A stretch of 64,000 nt of DNA from positions 11,112,001 through 11,176,000 of the forward strand of contig OY997588.1 of NCBI GenBank assembly GCA_963921825.1, written 5' to 3'. Both the position numbers and the translations under genes were made by a program. The DNA is from Erodium maritimum. Taxonomy: Eukaryota > Streptophyta > Magnoliopsida > Geraniales > Geraniaceae. The notes under the pieces are model-generated. The model worked only from the letters and a program-made list of their open reading frames with translations. It ran no database searches and was not told where the DNA came from. Positions within the stretch are counted from its first letter, which is position 1. Each line of letters opens with the position of its first letter. This document shows positions 1 to 10,799 of the stretch, in pieces.

Positions 1-183
1 AAACTTACCGTGGCTCTTGACCAGAAAGTTGATTATATGCAGGAAGTTAAAGATATGAAGGTTACAGACACATCCGATTTTACTCTGAAACAGAAGGAGC
101 ATCATTTGGGAATGCTGCAGGTATGGATGACTCAAATTCGAAAATTTCAGAAACAAATCGACCACATTAATAGGGATGCCTAA
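1..183 (+). CDS. C-terminal end of an unrecognised protein, cut by the window edge
   Basis: Frame 1 is open from the first base to a TAA at 181-183 and gives 60 residues rich in Lys, Gln, Asp and Met (for example LDQKVDYMQEVKDMK and WMTQIRKFQKQID). The pattern suggests a helical, coiled-coil-prone tail. No family is recognised. The upstream part lies outside the window, so the real start and exon structure cannot be judged, and a transposon-derived ORF is equally possible. A long-inverted-repeat element begins about 50 bases after the stop. Confidence 0.4.
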   Translation, partial: KLTVALDQKVDYMQEVKDMKVTDTSDFTLKQKEHHLGMLQVWMTQIRKFQKQIDHINRDA

Positions 184-231
184 TCATGTAAAAAAAATTA
201 GATATGTACTTTTTAAATTTTGTATTTTATT

Positions 232-691
232 GGGATAATTCCACCTCAGTACCCTAAATGTTTCATATTTCATTTAGAGTACCCTAAATCTTTTTTGTGT
301 CACCTCAGTACCCTAAACTTTCATTAATTCATTTAGAGTACCCTAAATCTTTTTTGTGTCACCTCGGTACCCTAAACTTTCATTAATTCCATTTTAGTAC
401 TCACCGTTAACTTTACATATGATTTTCCACCCAAAACAGGTAAAATGACCATACTACCTCTCACCAACAACCAAAATTATGGTAAAATTAACGATGAGTA
501 CTAAAATGAAATTAATGAAAGTTTAGGGTACTGGAATTAATAAAAATTTAAGGTATTGAGGTGACACAAAAAAGATTTAGGGTACTCTAAATGAAATATG
601 AAAGATTTAGGGTACTGAGATGACACAAAAAAGATTTAGGGTACTCTAAATGAAATATGAAATATTTAAGGTATTGAGGTGGAATTTTCTC
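232..691. mobile_element. Long-inverted-repeat (MULE-like, non-autonomous) element A
   Basis: The two halves are reverse complements: the left end reads GGGATAATTCCACCTCAGTA and the right end, reversed, GAGAAAATTCCACCTCAATA. Each arm contains two to three diverged copies of an about 60-bp subrepeat (ACCCTAAATC...GTGTCACCTCAGT). A short unique centre lies around 400-490. No coding capacity is seen. No convincing target duplication is visible at 222-231 versus 692-701. The long TIRs with a GGG.TAATT-type terminus resemble non-autonomous Mutator-like elements; that class is inferred. Confidence 0.75.
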
Positions 692-1660
692 TAGAGTACG
701 AATTTGTCGACGTCAATTCTTTTTCCTCTCCCTCTCCTCCCTCAGTCTTCTAAATCTGCCCTGATCGACGATGCATCCGACCCTAAATCTGCCCTAATCG
801 GTATCGCCGAATACAGGCAAAATCACATGGACTGCTTAGTTTTTTTTTTTGGCACCAAGACTGCTTAGTTAATAAACAGACTGAACAAGAATCAATGAAT
901 CAGCAAATCAACATATGAATCATGATACATGGTTAACATTAAAGTAACATGAACAACAGATGAGATAGAGAAAAAAAATCAAATTTTATCCTAGATCGAG
1001 ATCTGAACCAAACATATGAATCATGATACATGGTTATCATTCCAACTCAAATAAATTTATAGTTCTAACACAAACCCGGAACATAAGAGATGAGAAACAA
1101 CAAATATGTGATAGAAAAAAATCAAGTTTTATCCTTGATCGAGATCTGAACCAAACGTTGATAAAATCAACCAATCAAAGAGGTTTCGAGATCGAGGTCT
1201 GAGAGAGATTTTGCCGAAGAAGCGGAGGCGGATGAATCTAGGACTAGAGTTTGTTAGCTGCTTACGAACCAAAAGTCAGATCTGCTCAGACTGACAAACA
1301 TGCTATTTCGTCCCTTCTGAACTAAAGTACATGAACCCTTCCCAATCCTCTTTCCATGAGAAACTGTAACAATCCTACCGTATTCTTCGTATAAGGATAG
1401 GAGCTCGTGGCAAAAGTTGGGGAAGGAGAAAGCCATGGCTTACTCGGTTTTTGATGCTTTGTAGTACCTCATATTTTTTTTATTCATGAAGCTGGATGGC
1501 TTATTGGTTTATCTTCAAAAACCTGTTAAAAATATGAAATTGGTTAATTGTAAAAAATACCTTTCATTAGCCTTCATATTTTCAGATTTTCATTATTTTT
1601 TTAATTATTAACTTTGACCATTCATTAAGTCATTATTTTCACATCTATCGTTAAAAATAT
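692..1660. other. Intergenic stretch with a partial direct duplication
   Basis: No gene is supported. Two diverged direct copies lie at about 911-1013 and 1014-1157; both begin CATATGAATCATGATACATGG and end ATCGAGATCTGAACCAAA. A 60-residue minus-strand ORF at 1254-1436 has no recognisable family and no splice context. Confidence 0.45.
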
Positions 1661-2400
1661 CTCAAGATCGGGTTCAAATTGAGGGAGAGGGTCATGAGGG
1701 ATGTGAGAGGTGACCATTTGTAGATGAATAGGAGTCCAGGAAATAGGGGCTAATCAATGGTGGGATGGATCGTGTGTCGGATGATGCAAATTGAAAGGCA
1801 ATGTAAAGCGTATTAGGGGCATGAACCTTGTCAAATGCGTGATACGAAACGAATATAACATGAGGAATAAAGACGCTTCCTGCATAGGAAAGCTCGGAGG
1901 AATTTTATGGTTAGTATAGGCTTAAATTTCTCGTAATGATGATTCTTTGTGAGACAAAAATAAGGAGTGTCATTCTGAAGGACATAGGTGGGAAGATGGT
2001 TTACGAGGTAGACAAATCGTGAGGCCAATGATCCAATGGTAGGCCCGAGTGATAGAGTAGAGAGAGACCGATCTCAACTACACGACGATAACGATACTCT
2101 AAGGAGGGGACGGATGACGAGTAATTCCATTATCACTAAGAAAAGGGTTTAAAGCGTCATTTTCACCGTCATTGTCAATAAATATAATATTGATTGTCTT
2201 GGTAAAAAAATTCTCAACGAGAGACTTGAGCTTGACAAAGACAACGCGGCGTATATCCCACATTGAAAAAGTACGTTGTATAACCCTATAGTGTTTACTA
2301 AAAGGTTCATTATAAGATTCCGACAGAAAAAGGTCTATTTTAGGAAATAACAGGGTTAGTAAGGGTGATAAGAATCTGGATGCATGCATCCTGTAGAGAT
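1660..2400 (-). pseudogene. Copia retrotransposon pol relic (integrase region)
   Basis: The minus-strand reading at 2389-2099 contains FVKLKSLVENFFTKTI and then a degenerate DNG-type motif (IDNDGE) and FLSDNGI. This matches the order seen in the Copia integrase core (KFK.LVE..., SDNGGE, FL...GI). A following minus-strand stretch at 2028-1831 (HLPTYVLQNDTPYFCL) resembles the LINRLPT...SPY segment downstream of the integrase core. Stops and frameshifts separate the pieces. No LTRs are found for it. It is an old fragment, distinct from the Copia element at 3609-8008. Confidence 0.5.
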
Positions 2401-3240
2401 AATCTACAGCTGACGGATACGAAGAGCACTCATAATGGGGTTTTGTCTCCGTTGAGATGAAGAAACATATGTATCGCCCATAGATGAAAAACGCATTATA
2501 AAGTTCCCATAATTTATTGATTGTATTATGAGTTTTTCATAAATCTTTTGTAAAATGAGGAGTGTTATCATAAATCAACATGTCATCCTCAACAATATAA
2601 CCTATACATTCATCATTCTGAAACACAACACATAAATTCAAATTCTAATGAAAATGTATCATTCAACACTCATACATTTAGAAATTCAAATCAAAAGCTT
2701 CAAAAACTCATTAAGTTCACAAATTAATCCATAAACTACATGAGCAAATAAGTTGTCAATTATTGAGTTTGTGTCACAGTATGTAAACTCCAAATAAATT
2801 AGAACCTAATATCAGTTTGAATCACGAATATAAAAGTCTATAATACCAATGTAATCAGAACAAAACATATCATCAACCTATCATCAGTTTAGCATGTAAG
2901 TCAACAGTGACGGACATAAATATGGTCCTTAAACCTAGAAGCTCGGTACCTTTCTATTGGAGGCCACACGAACAAATGAACTATGAAATGTTAATATATC
3001 TTGATGAGAAATTATAAATTAAACATGAAACCTAACAACACAATGAAATTGTAAATTTACGTGATGAGTTTCTCGGACAACATTCAGTTCATGTTGGGCA
3101 ATACCTACTCCATCATCGGTTGTAGTAGCCTGCGGTATAACAGAAGTAACGTCAATCAAAGGAATATTAACTGTAAAATAATAAGGGAAAAAGCACAATC
3201 AAGTAAAGCACCTCAACAGCATCATGTTAGAGTTGGGTCA
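2400..3240. other. AT-rich intergenic stretch, nothing recognised
   Basis: No ORF, tandem repeat, tRNA or splice-supported exon could be supported here. It lies between the Copia integrase relic and the MULE-like relic and may be decayed transposon DNA. Confidence 0.3.
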
Positions 3241-3603
3241 TACCTCTATGCTTCATTCAGCACGCTCTGGTCGTGGCCTAGTATATGGAATATGAGGTTC
3301 TGGGGCATTCCTCTTCCCACTGGACTTGCAGCAGTGGTTGAAGCAGCACTATCAGCCCTTTTTCTCCTCATATACAGCTTGTTTTTCTCCATGCACTCTG
3401 CCAAGCATCAACTGGCCACAACAGAGGACAAGTCCTCTTATTGTGGTCGTATTCTTTGCAGTGGCTACATACTTGTTATCTTGTGTCCCTGTAATTATTG
3501 TATGAGTTTCTTCTTTCATTCATCCTCTTCTTTTTAAGTCTGTCCGGTGCCTCTAGGACACAATTGGTGGTTGTGTTGGGACCTTGAAGCTTACAACTCA
3601 ATC
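3240..3603 (-). pseudogene. Probable MULE transposase C-terminal relic (zinc knuckle), split by a Copia insertion
   Basis: On the minus strand, 3469-3428 encodes CSHCKEYDHNKRTC, a CX2CX4HX4C knuckle whose N.R.C ending is typical of the C-terminus of plant MULE/SWIM transposases. An in-frame stop lies just upstream. On the far side of the Copia element (8014-8130, minus strand) a stretch reading YKDIYKGQIFSTDSW resembles the region that precedes this knuckle in MULE proteins. The Copia element therefore appears to have landed inside the relic. The plus-strand 158-codon ORF over the same DNA is regarded as its antisense shadow. Confidence 0.4.
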
Positions 3604-3608
3604 CCTCC
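3604..3608 (+). repeat. Target-site duplication, left copy (CCTCC)
   Basis: CCTCC immediately precedes the 5' LTR and recurs at 8009-8013 directly after the 3' LTR. This 5-bp length is standard for LTR retrotransposon integration and fixes both borders of the element. Confidence 0.9.
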
Positions 3609-3946
3609 TGTTAGCGTTGTGTGGAGACTTCCTATTTTATTTAGGAAAGGTCTAGTCTTCCTAATTGATTTAGGTAAGACGCTTGAGTAGGCAATTAGAG
3701 GAGATTTTCTATTAGGATTAGAAAACCTAATTCCTACCTTATTTACCCATTGTCTTCTCCTATAAATACCATGTACTTGTAAACCCAAATCATTCATTCA
3801 TTGTGAGCGCAATAAGAAAAGAGTAGTGAGACCGTGGACGTAGGCAAATTGTCGAACCACGTAAATTCTTGTGTTCTTGTGTGATTGCTTATTTTCTCTT
3901 GGTTTCCTCTTGCTTGAATATTGTTACACGTTGTTATACCCCAACA
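3609..3946 (+). repeat. 5' LTR of the Copia element
   Basis: It starts TGTTAGCGTTGTGTGG and ends CCCCAACA, giving the usual TG...CA termini. A TATAAATA box lies at 3761-3768, the likely core promoter. It matches the 3' LTR along its full 338 bases. Confidence 0.92.
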
Positions 3947-3983
3947 ACCGGTATCAGAGCCCGGTTCGTGGCAAGTGGGAGCA

Positions 3984-6900
3984 ATGGCAGAAGATGGGAA
4001 AGTTCGAATCGACAAGTTCGATGGGAAAGATTTTGGATTCTGGAAGATGCAGATTGAGTATTATCTGTACCAGAAGAAGCTACATGAACCATTGTCAGAG
4101 ACCAAACCAGAGAAGCTAAGTTCGGCTGATTGGCAGTTGCTAGATCGACAAACACTTGGTGCGGTGAGGTTGACATTGACAAGGAACGTTGCCTACAACG
4201 TAATGAAGGAGACAACTACCTATGGACTAATAAAAGCGCTATCAAATATGTACGAAAAGCCGTCTGCATCAAACAAGGTATATTTGATTCGTCTATTAGT
4301 TAATACGAAGATGAGGGAAGGTGCTAATGTTACCGATCATGTGAACGAATTTAATACGATACTATCCAGATTAGTGTCAATGGATATTAAATTCGATGAT
4401 GAGGTACAAGCCTTATTGTTGCTGTCTTCGTTACCTGATAGTTGGTCAGGAACCGTCACAGCAGTTAGTAGTTCGTCTGGATCTACTAAGCTGTCGTTCG
4501 AGGGGATAAGAGACTTGATTCTCGGGGAAGATATTCGTAGAAGGAATTCTGGAGAATCGTCAGGCTCCGTGTTGAACGTGGACGGAAGAGGTAGGAACTC
4601 TGAAAGGGGGAAGAACAAAGGGCGGGGCAGATCAAAGTCCAGAAGGAGAGGACAATCTAAAAGCAGAGCAGACGTGACTTGCTATAATTGTCAACAAACT
4701 GGCCACTTCAAGAGTCAATGCCCGAACCCAAAGAAGGAAAGAAAGGAGAACAACTCGGTGAATGCGACAGAAGAATTTGAAGATGATGCTTTGACCTGTT
4801 GTGTAGAAAGCCCGGTTGAGTCATGGATCATGGATTTAGGTGCTTCTTTCCATACTACCCATTATAAAAATAAGCTAGTGAATTTTAGACCTATAAAAGG
4901 TATAGTTCATTTAGCCAATGATGAGACGGAAGAAATTACAGGCATAGGAGATGTGAATCTCAAAACTCCCATGGGTACAATTTGGACGTTAAAAGATGTA
5001 AGGTATATCCCTACCATAAGGAGAATGTTGATCTCTGTAAGTCATCTGGACAGTTTGGGATACGGTATAACCTTTAAAAACGGCAAATGGAAGGTATCAA
5101 AAGGAAATTTGATTATTGCTCGAGGATGGAAGAGGGGAACTTTGTACATGGCGGAGATGCCAGTGGAAGAGGTTAATGCAGTTACTGATGGGTCTGATCC
5201 TTCAACACTATGGCACCAACGACTTGGGCATATGAGTGAGAAATGAATGAAGATGTTAGCTTCAAAAGGGAAGATTCAAGAACTGAAGAATGTGAAGGTT
5301 AGTTTTTGCGAACCATGTGTGTTCAGAAAGCAGAAACGAGTTAGCTTTGCAAAATCAGGGAAACCTCATAAGGCAAAGAAGCTGGAAATGGTGCATTCAG
5401 ACGTGTATGGACCTACAAAAGTATGAGGATTCAAGCAGGATTGCCTAAAAGGTTTTGGGCAGACGCAGTGAGCACAACAGCATACCTCATCAATCATGGA
5501 CCCTCAGTTCCTTTGGGGATTCAAGATTCCTGAAGAAGAATGGCGTGGAAAAGAGGGGTAAATCTTCAACATTTGCGAGTTTTTAGTTGTGTTTCTTATG
5601 TGAGAGTAAAGGATTCCGACAGAGACAAGCTTGATCCAAAAGCAAAGAAGTGTGCATTCATTGGCTATGGATCTGATGACATAGGGTATAGATTCTGGGA
5701 TGAGTCAAAGATGAAAGTTATCAGAAGCAGAGATGTCACATTCTGTGAAAGCGCTATGTATAAGGATCGCTTGAGTGTGGCGCAAGATATCACTAAAGAA
5801 TCCGAAGACAAGGAAGAATCAATGTTGGAAGATATTACAATAGAAGATGTTACAGGCAGCAGTGAGAGTCAACTACAAGAAAATAATGAGGAGATACTAC
5901 CGACTACCCCAGTAGCTAAAGTGAGGAGATCGAGCAGAGTTTCAAGACCTCCAGAACGGTTCTCTCCATCACTACATTATTTGTTGTTGACTGAGAATGG
6001 AGAGCCTCAATGTTATACAGAAACAGTTCAAATGGATGATTCGATTAAGTGGGAGTCAGTCATAGATGAAGAGATGAAATCTCTTGAAAAGAATGAGACT
6101 TGGTCATTGACTAAGTTACCAGCTGTGAAAAAGACTCTACAAAATAAATGGGTGTTCAGGGTCAAGGAAGAACATGATGGTAGCAAGAGGTACAAGACAA
6201 GGTTAGTAGTCAAAGGCTTTCAACAGAAGAAGGGGATTGACTACAACGAGATATTCTCTCCAGTAGTCAAGATGACTATTATTAGGTTTGTGTTAGGTAT
6301 CGTGGCTACAGAGGATCTTCATCTAGAGCAACTAGATGTGAAGACAGCGTGCTTACATGGTGATCTTGACGAAGATATTTATATGGTACAACCAGAGGGT
6401 TTCCAGAGAGCTGGCAGTAAAGACCTAGTTTACAAATTGCAGAAAAGTTTGTATGGTCTGAAACAAGCACCAAGACAGTGGTACTTGAAGTTTGACGATT
6501 TTATGATGAGGAGTGGATACTCAAGATGTTTCATGGATTATTGTTGCTATGTCAAGCATTTCAATGGATCCTACATCATATTATTGTTATACGTTGATGA
6601 CATGTTGATTGCAGGATCCAACATGGTAGAAATCAACAAGTTGAAGAGACAGATGTCTGAAGAGTTTGAGATGAAGGACTTGGGCGCAGCGAAGCAAATA
6701 CTCGGAATGAGCATCAGTAGGGATCGATCTGATGGAAGTTTAAAGCTATCTCAAGAGAAGTATATTGAGAAGATCTTAAACAAGTTCAGTCTCATAGATG
6801 CTAAGACAAGAAGTACGCTGTTGGGAGGTCACTTCAAACTCACTCGAGAACAGTCACCTAAGACGGATAAAGAAAAGGAAGAAATGGCTAAAGTCTCGTA

Positions 6901-7600
6901 CGCATCAGCAGTGGGCAGTTTGATGTACGCAATGGTTTGCACAAGGTCAGTCATTGCACATGCAGTGGGAGTTGTTAGTAGATTCACGTCTAATCCTGGG
7001 AGAGAGCATTGGGAAGCAGTCAAGTGGTTGTTTCGCTACTTGAAAGGCACTTCAAAGGTTGCACTACATTTCAAGAAGAATGATGTAATCTTAGAAGGGT
7101 TTTCTGATTCAGACTTAGGTGGATGTTTGGACACAAGGAAGAGTACTACAGGGTACGTTTTTACCTTGGGTGGCACAGCAGTTAGTTGGATGTCTCGACT
7201 GCAGAAGAGTGTTGCTCTTTCAACCACTGAAGCTGAGTACATGGCTATTTCAGAAGCTGGAAAGTAAATGATATGGTTGAAGAATTTCTTGAAGGAGTTA
7301 GGGAAGAAACAGGCAGACAATCCTTTGTATAGCGACAGTCAGAGCGTCATTCACCTCGCCAAGAATCATGTGTTTCATGCTAGGACGAAGCATATCCAAT
7401 TGAGATATCATTTCATTAGAGGATTAATGAATGATGGTACTTTGTCCTTGAAGAAAATCCTTGGGGTCAAAGAATCCTGCAGATATGTTGACCAAGGTTG
7501 TTACAACGGAGAAGCTGAAGTTATGCATAACTTCAGCTGCCCTTCATGGTTAGTTGAAGGAAGATGTCTCACTACCTCAGAAGCTTATTGATGGTGCATT
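3984..7600 (+). pseudogene. Broken gag-pol of the Copia element
   Basis: Gag starts at the ATG at 3984; the longer frame from 3921 runs in from the LTR. The Gag zinc knuckle CYNCQQTGHFKSQC ends near 4720. The protease motif reads DLGAS near 4835, where the family has DSGAS or DTGAS. The gag-pre-integrase region (LWHQRLGHM) is followed by an in-frame TGA at 5244-5246 and another at 5424-5426, where most of the integrase catalytic core is missing. Frame slips lie at about 5516-5560. RT keeps YVDDM (near 6590-6605) and RNase H keeps the STTEAEY motif. A TAA at 7265-7267 and a frame slip near 7470 break the end. The coding path is described only and not reconstructed. Confidence 0.92.
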
Positions 7601-7670
7601 GGGGTTTTATTGGAGTTACATGTGTAGGAGTAAAGTGAAGACATTCATGGACAGTCTCCAAGTGGGAGAT

Positions 7671-8008
7671 TATTAGGGTTGTGTGGAGACTTCCTATTTT
7701 ATTTAGGAAAGGTCGAGTCTTCCTAAACGATTTAGGTAAGAGGCTTGAGTAGACAATTAGAGGAGATTTCCTATTAGGATTAGGAAACCTAATTCCTACA
7801 TTATTTACTCATTGTCTTCTCCTATAAATATCATGTACTTGTAAACCCAAATCATTCATTCATTGTGAGAGCAATAAGAAAAGAGTAGTGAGACCGTGGA
7901 CGTAGGCAAATTGCCGAACCACGTAAATTCTCGTGTTCTTGTGTGATTGCTTATTTTCCCTTAGTTTTTTCTTGCTTGAATATTGTTCCACGTTGTTATA
8001 CCCCAACA
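7671..8008 (+). repeat. 3' LTR of the Copia element
   Basis: It begins TATTAGGGTTGTGTGG (the 5' LTR has TGTTAG, so the terminal TG has mutated to TA) and ends CCCCAACA, followed by the CCTCC target duplication. Its TATAAATA box is at 7823-7830. The upstream AAGTGGGAGA tract is the polypurine tract. Confidence 0.92.
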
Positions 8009-8013
8009 CCTCC

Positions 8014-9583
8014 AACTGTCAGTAGAGAAGATCTGACCCTTGTATATGTCCTTGTATGGGGAAACTGCATTGAACGTAAGCTTCTTGCATCTCATTGTTG
8101 CACAAACTACGTAAGGACAAGGGATGCAAGAAAATTGTCATTCTCAGCGGACAACAATTGCTCATGAAAATAGATAATGGATAAGAACCCGCAACAACTT
8201 CTTCATAACCTCACACTATCAGTTCCATCGACGACAAAAGCTTCATGAGGAGAGAAATTACCCACCACATGTCCACCAACAAACTAACACAAAAAGCCCA
8301 AGCCAATAAGTGCACTCCTCCTTCATCATTAACACCCATATGCTGAAATATTGCATGCCAATAAGTGCAAGTTGCTAGTGTATGATCAAGCATAAAAATA
8401 CATCAGTATGTGGGAGTTCTACACATGTACCAGAAAAATAACTCCTGCTGTTCCACTCCATTTTGGCATGATTGGCCGGCTGAACTCTATTCCAGCATTA
8501 ACTCGGCCAATAGTCAGACATTCGTCGATTGGTTACCATGAATTAGTGTTCCTGGAGTCCTCGAATTCTGATCCAATAGAAGAAAAAAAAGGTGATCAGT
8601 TCGCAACCCCTCGCATCAAGACAAGATAGGAGAAAATTAACTTTGCATCACCTGAACCATGACTGTTCTTGGTGTCCTCTTATCATCACCTTCAATCCAT
8701 GGATCCGTGTCGTTTATGCGAAATAAATGAATCAATTTGTCTCCTCTCTAAAGAAACATTAATTTTTTGGTTTCTCCCAAAAACAATGCGGTGGGAATAC
8801 GAGAAGCTGCAATGGAACTACTAGTAAACATGAGCTGAAAAGCATTATCTTGCAAGGTCACCTGAATTGAGGCCCACAGTGGATAATCAAATGCATAAAC
8901 ACAAATTTTGTATGTAGATCTTCCCTGCAATTATACATATACATAGATTTGGTAGACCTCCTTGTGAATTAATATCAGGTGTTTAAAAAGGCATATATGT
9001 TTTAAACCTTATTATACCAAAGCACAGCCATCCCCGATCTGAATGGTATCCTTTCTATTAAACTTTACTAGCCTTATAGCTAAAGTAGTTATTTCTTTTC
9101 CAGTAAGCATAAAACATGAATGCAAGTTAATAAAATAATGAGTGGGTTGCAAATTCTTCAGGGTAAAACACACAAAGAAACCGTGGATTGGCCAAATCCA
9201 ATTCTATTCGCAGCTCAATTCTGATTAGAAAATTTAGAAAAGCTATTTAGTTTTAGGTTAAGATTGTTATGAAACTAACTGATTTACATAGTAAACCAAG
9301 CACAGCTGCTTCACAAAGACCAAGATTTTGTCCAGCTCATATAGTGCACCAATGTGTATGCGTTACGTGAAGTAAATGATTAAGAATATTTAATCAGAAA
9401 CACTATAAACAAATGATATATTTTGTAATATTACCTCCCAGTAAGTCCTGATAGTGGATTACTTGTAATCCTGCAAAACTAAAAGAGTACCTTAGAGCAG
9501 ATTATATAAAAACAAAGGGTGGGAAGCATGTCAACCACACACTTAAGCTAGCACCACTTACCCACTCGATGATTATGATCTGG
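8014..9583. other. Decayed DNA between the Copia element and the palindrome
   Basis: The first about 120 bases (minus strand) probably belong to the MULE transposase relic described at 3240-3603. An exon-like minus-strand segment sits at about 8869-8929, with a preceding TTGCAG-type acceptor and a following GTGACC-type donor, and would encode STYKICVYAFDYPLWASIQ. No family or gene model could be built around it. The remainder is AT-rich and featureless to my reading. Confidence 0.3.
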
Positions 9584-9789
9584 GAGTGTGTAGATATGAT
9601 ATAAGATGTCATTAATTAATAATCATTATATAAATGAAATAATAGTAATATGCTTCCACAAAACCCAATGTATGTATCCAGCACAATCACAACCCATTTC
9701 TAAGAAACATATAAATATAGTATTATTAAACTAGCTAAACATATTAACAAAATATTTAGGTCTGAGTCATCAGATGTTGATGCCTTTTC

Positions 9790-10660
9790 CGCTCAGCCAT
9801 GCCTCCCAGCTTAGTCCTCGTCCTCATGGAGCTCAATGGTTACATGAGGGGCCACATTCAACTTGTTCGTGGTCAGGGTGTGTTTTTCTATTGCTACAAG
9901 GGAATCATCATTATGATCCTGCTGTAGGCACTCGAACTACTTGGTGAATAAGTTGGACAATTTATTTTTCAGTTTCTTCGCACATGGCACGGTTGAGTCA
10001 AACGGGGGTCGTTCTCTAGATCCTCGGAGCTTAACGACTGTCTGAGGGGTGTCTTGCATGGGAGTGGCTGTGGGACGCGGTATCCTTTTGTCGTCTGGCT
10101 TAGGGTCCCTATACCACTGTGCATTGAATTTGTTCATTATGCCCTCAAACCAGATGCTTCACAGCAAAGAATAACCAGGAATAGAAGGGCTTGTTTACAG
10201 GTTTTTTTGTTCATCCTCGCTGCGTAGCTCTGTGTACTCATAGTGCTGGTTGAGATAATGTTTTAATTTCTCCGGCAAAAGATAAGATTTCCATCATCAG
10301 CGTCCAGCCTGTTCAAACTATAGTGCTCACTGAAGTCGAGTGCTCCATCAATCACGTCAGAATTGTCAAAACTGGTTTGCTTTACAGTGGAAGCCTATCA
10401 GGTAATAGTTGTGTTTTAGTATCCTCACAGTAAGCCTCTACTTTGTCTTAACTCTTTGTTCTCTCGGCCCATATGAAAGTCACATCAACATATTTTGGTG
10501 CGTCACTTCGAGACAGTAGAACCGGCACTCCATTTGTCATCATATTCTCCTCATCATCAAACATACCTTCCAGGATTAGGCGAATAATGAAGGAGGGACA
10601 CCTGTCTCCTGCCCTCTTTCTCGTTGTTGTAACCGAGATCGATAGTCACGTTTAAGTTCA
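9790..10660 (-). pseudogene. Ribosome-inactivating-protein (rRNA N-glycosylase) domain relic, left arm
   Basis: Read from 10660 down to 9790, this arm repeats the RIP-like blocks of the right arm in the same order but with more damage. The N-terminal block is frameshifted and has stops. The block corresponding to the active site reads CEASGL, so the Arg normally following Glu-Ala-x is absent. The C-terminal block is open at 10137-9937. RIPs depurinate the sarcin-ricin loop of 28S rRNA; this copy could not encode an active enzyme. The assignment rests on motif order and was not checked by alignment. Confidence 0.55.
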
Positions 10661-10689
10661 TACTAGTATTATTTAAAACATATGGCCCT

Positions 10690-10790
10690 TTTTATCACAA
10701 TAATGACATTCCCAACGTGATTTCTTGATATTATTTGCTCGTATATGACTATCTCGGTAATTTCTTAGAAATGTCATCATTGTGGTAAAA
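10690..10790. other. Palindrome centre with a zinc-knuckle-like stretch on both sides
   Basis: Reading outward from the loop, the right side gives CHHCGKKGHM and the left side CHYCDKKGHM. Both are the first part of a CX2CX4H knuckle like that of Copia Gag proteins. The symmetry simply reflects the palindrome. It suggests that the ancestral unit ended in, or was fused to, a Gag or transposase fragment. Confidence 0.35.
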
Positions 10791-10799
10791 AGGGTCATA

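Larger units (their letters stand above)
3609..8008 (+). mobile_element. Copia-type LTR retrotransposon, complete but inactive (4.4 kb)
   Basis: The parts run in order: 338-bp 5' LTR, a PBS-like GGTATCAGAGC just inside it (initiator-Met tRNA type), gag with zinc knuckle, protease, remnant integrase, reverse transcriptase, RNase H, a purine-rich tract AAGTGGGAGA before 7671, and 338-bp 3' LTR. CCTCC target duplications flank it. The order protease-integrase-RT-RNase H defines Copia. The coding region is broken by a deletion, stops and frame slips, so the copy cannot be autonomous. By-eye comparison of the LTRs gives about 20 mismatches in 338 bases (about 6 %), mostly transitions, so the insertion is not recent. 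Confidence 0.95.

Noticed and set aside
3061..3537. 158-codon plus-strand ORF with a hydrophobic middle
   Set aside because: It lies antisense to the zinc-knuckle relic, has no splice partners and shows no family motif; treated as a shadow.
3934..4618. Minus-strand ORFs of 93 codons
   Set aside because: They are antisense to the Copia gag frame, which has clear Gag motifs.
10473..10655. Plus-strand 60-codon ORF and the minus-strand ORFs at 10847-11156
   Set aside because: They are opposite-strand shadows of the two RIP-like arms.
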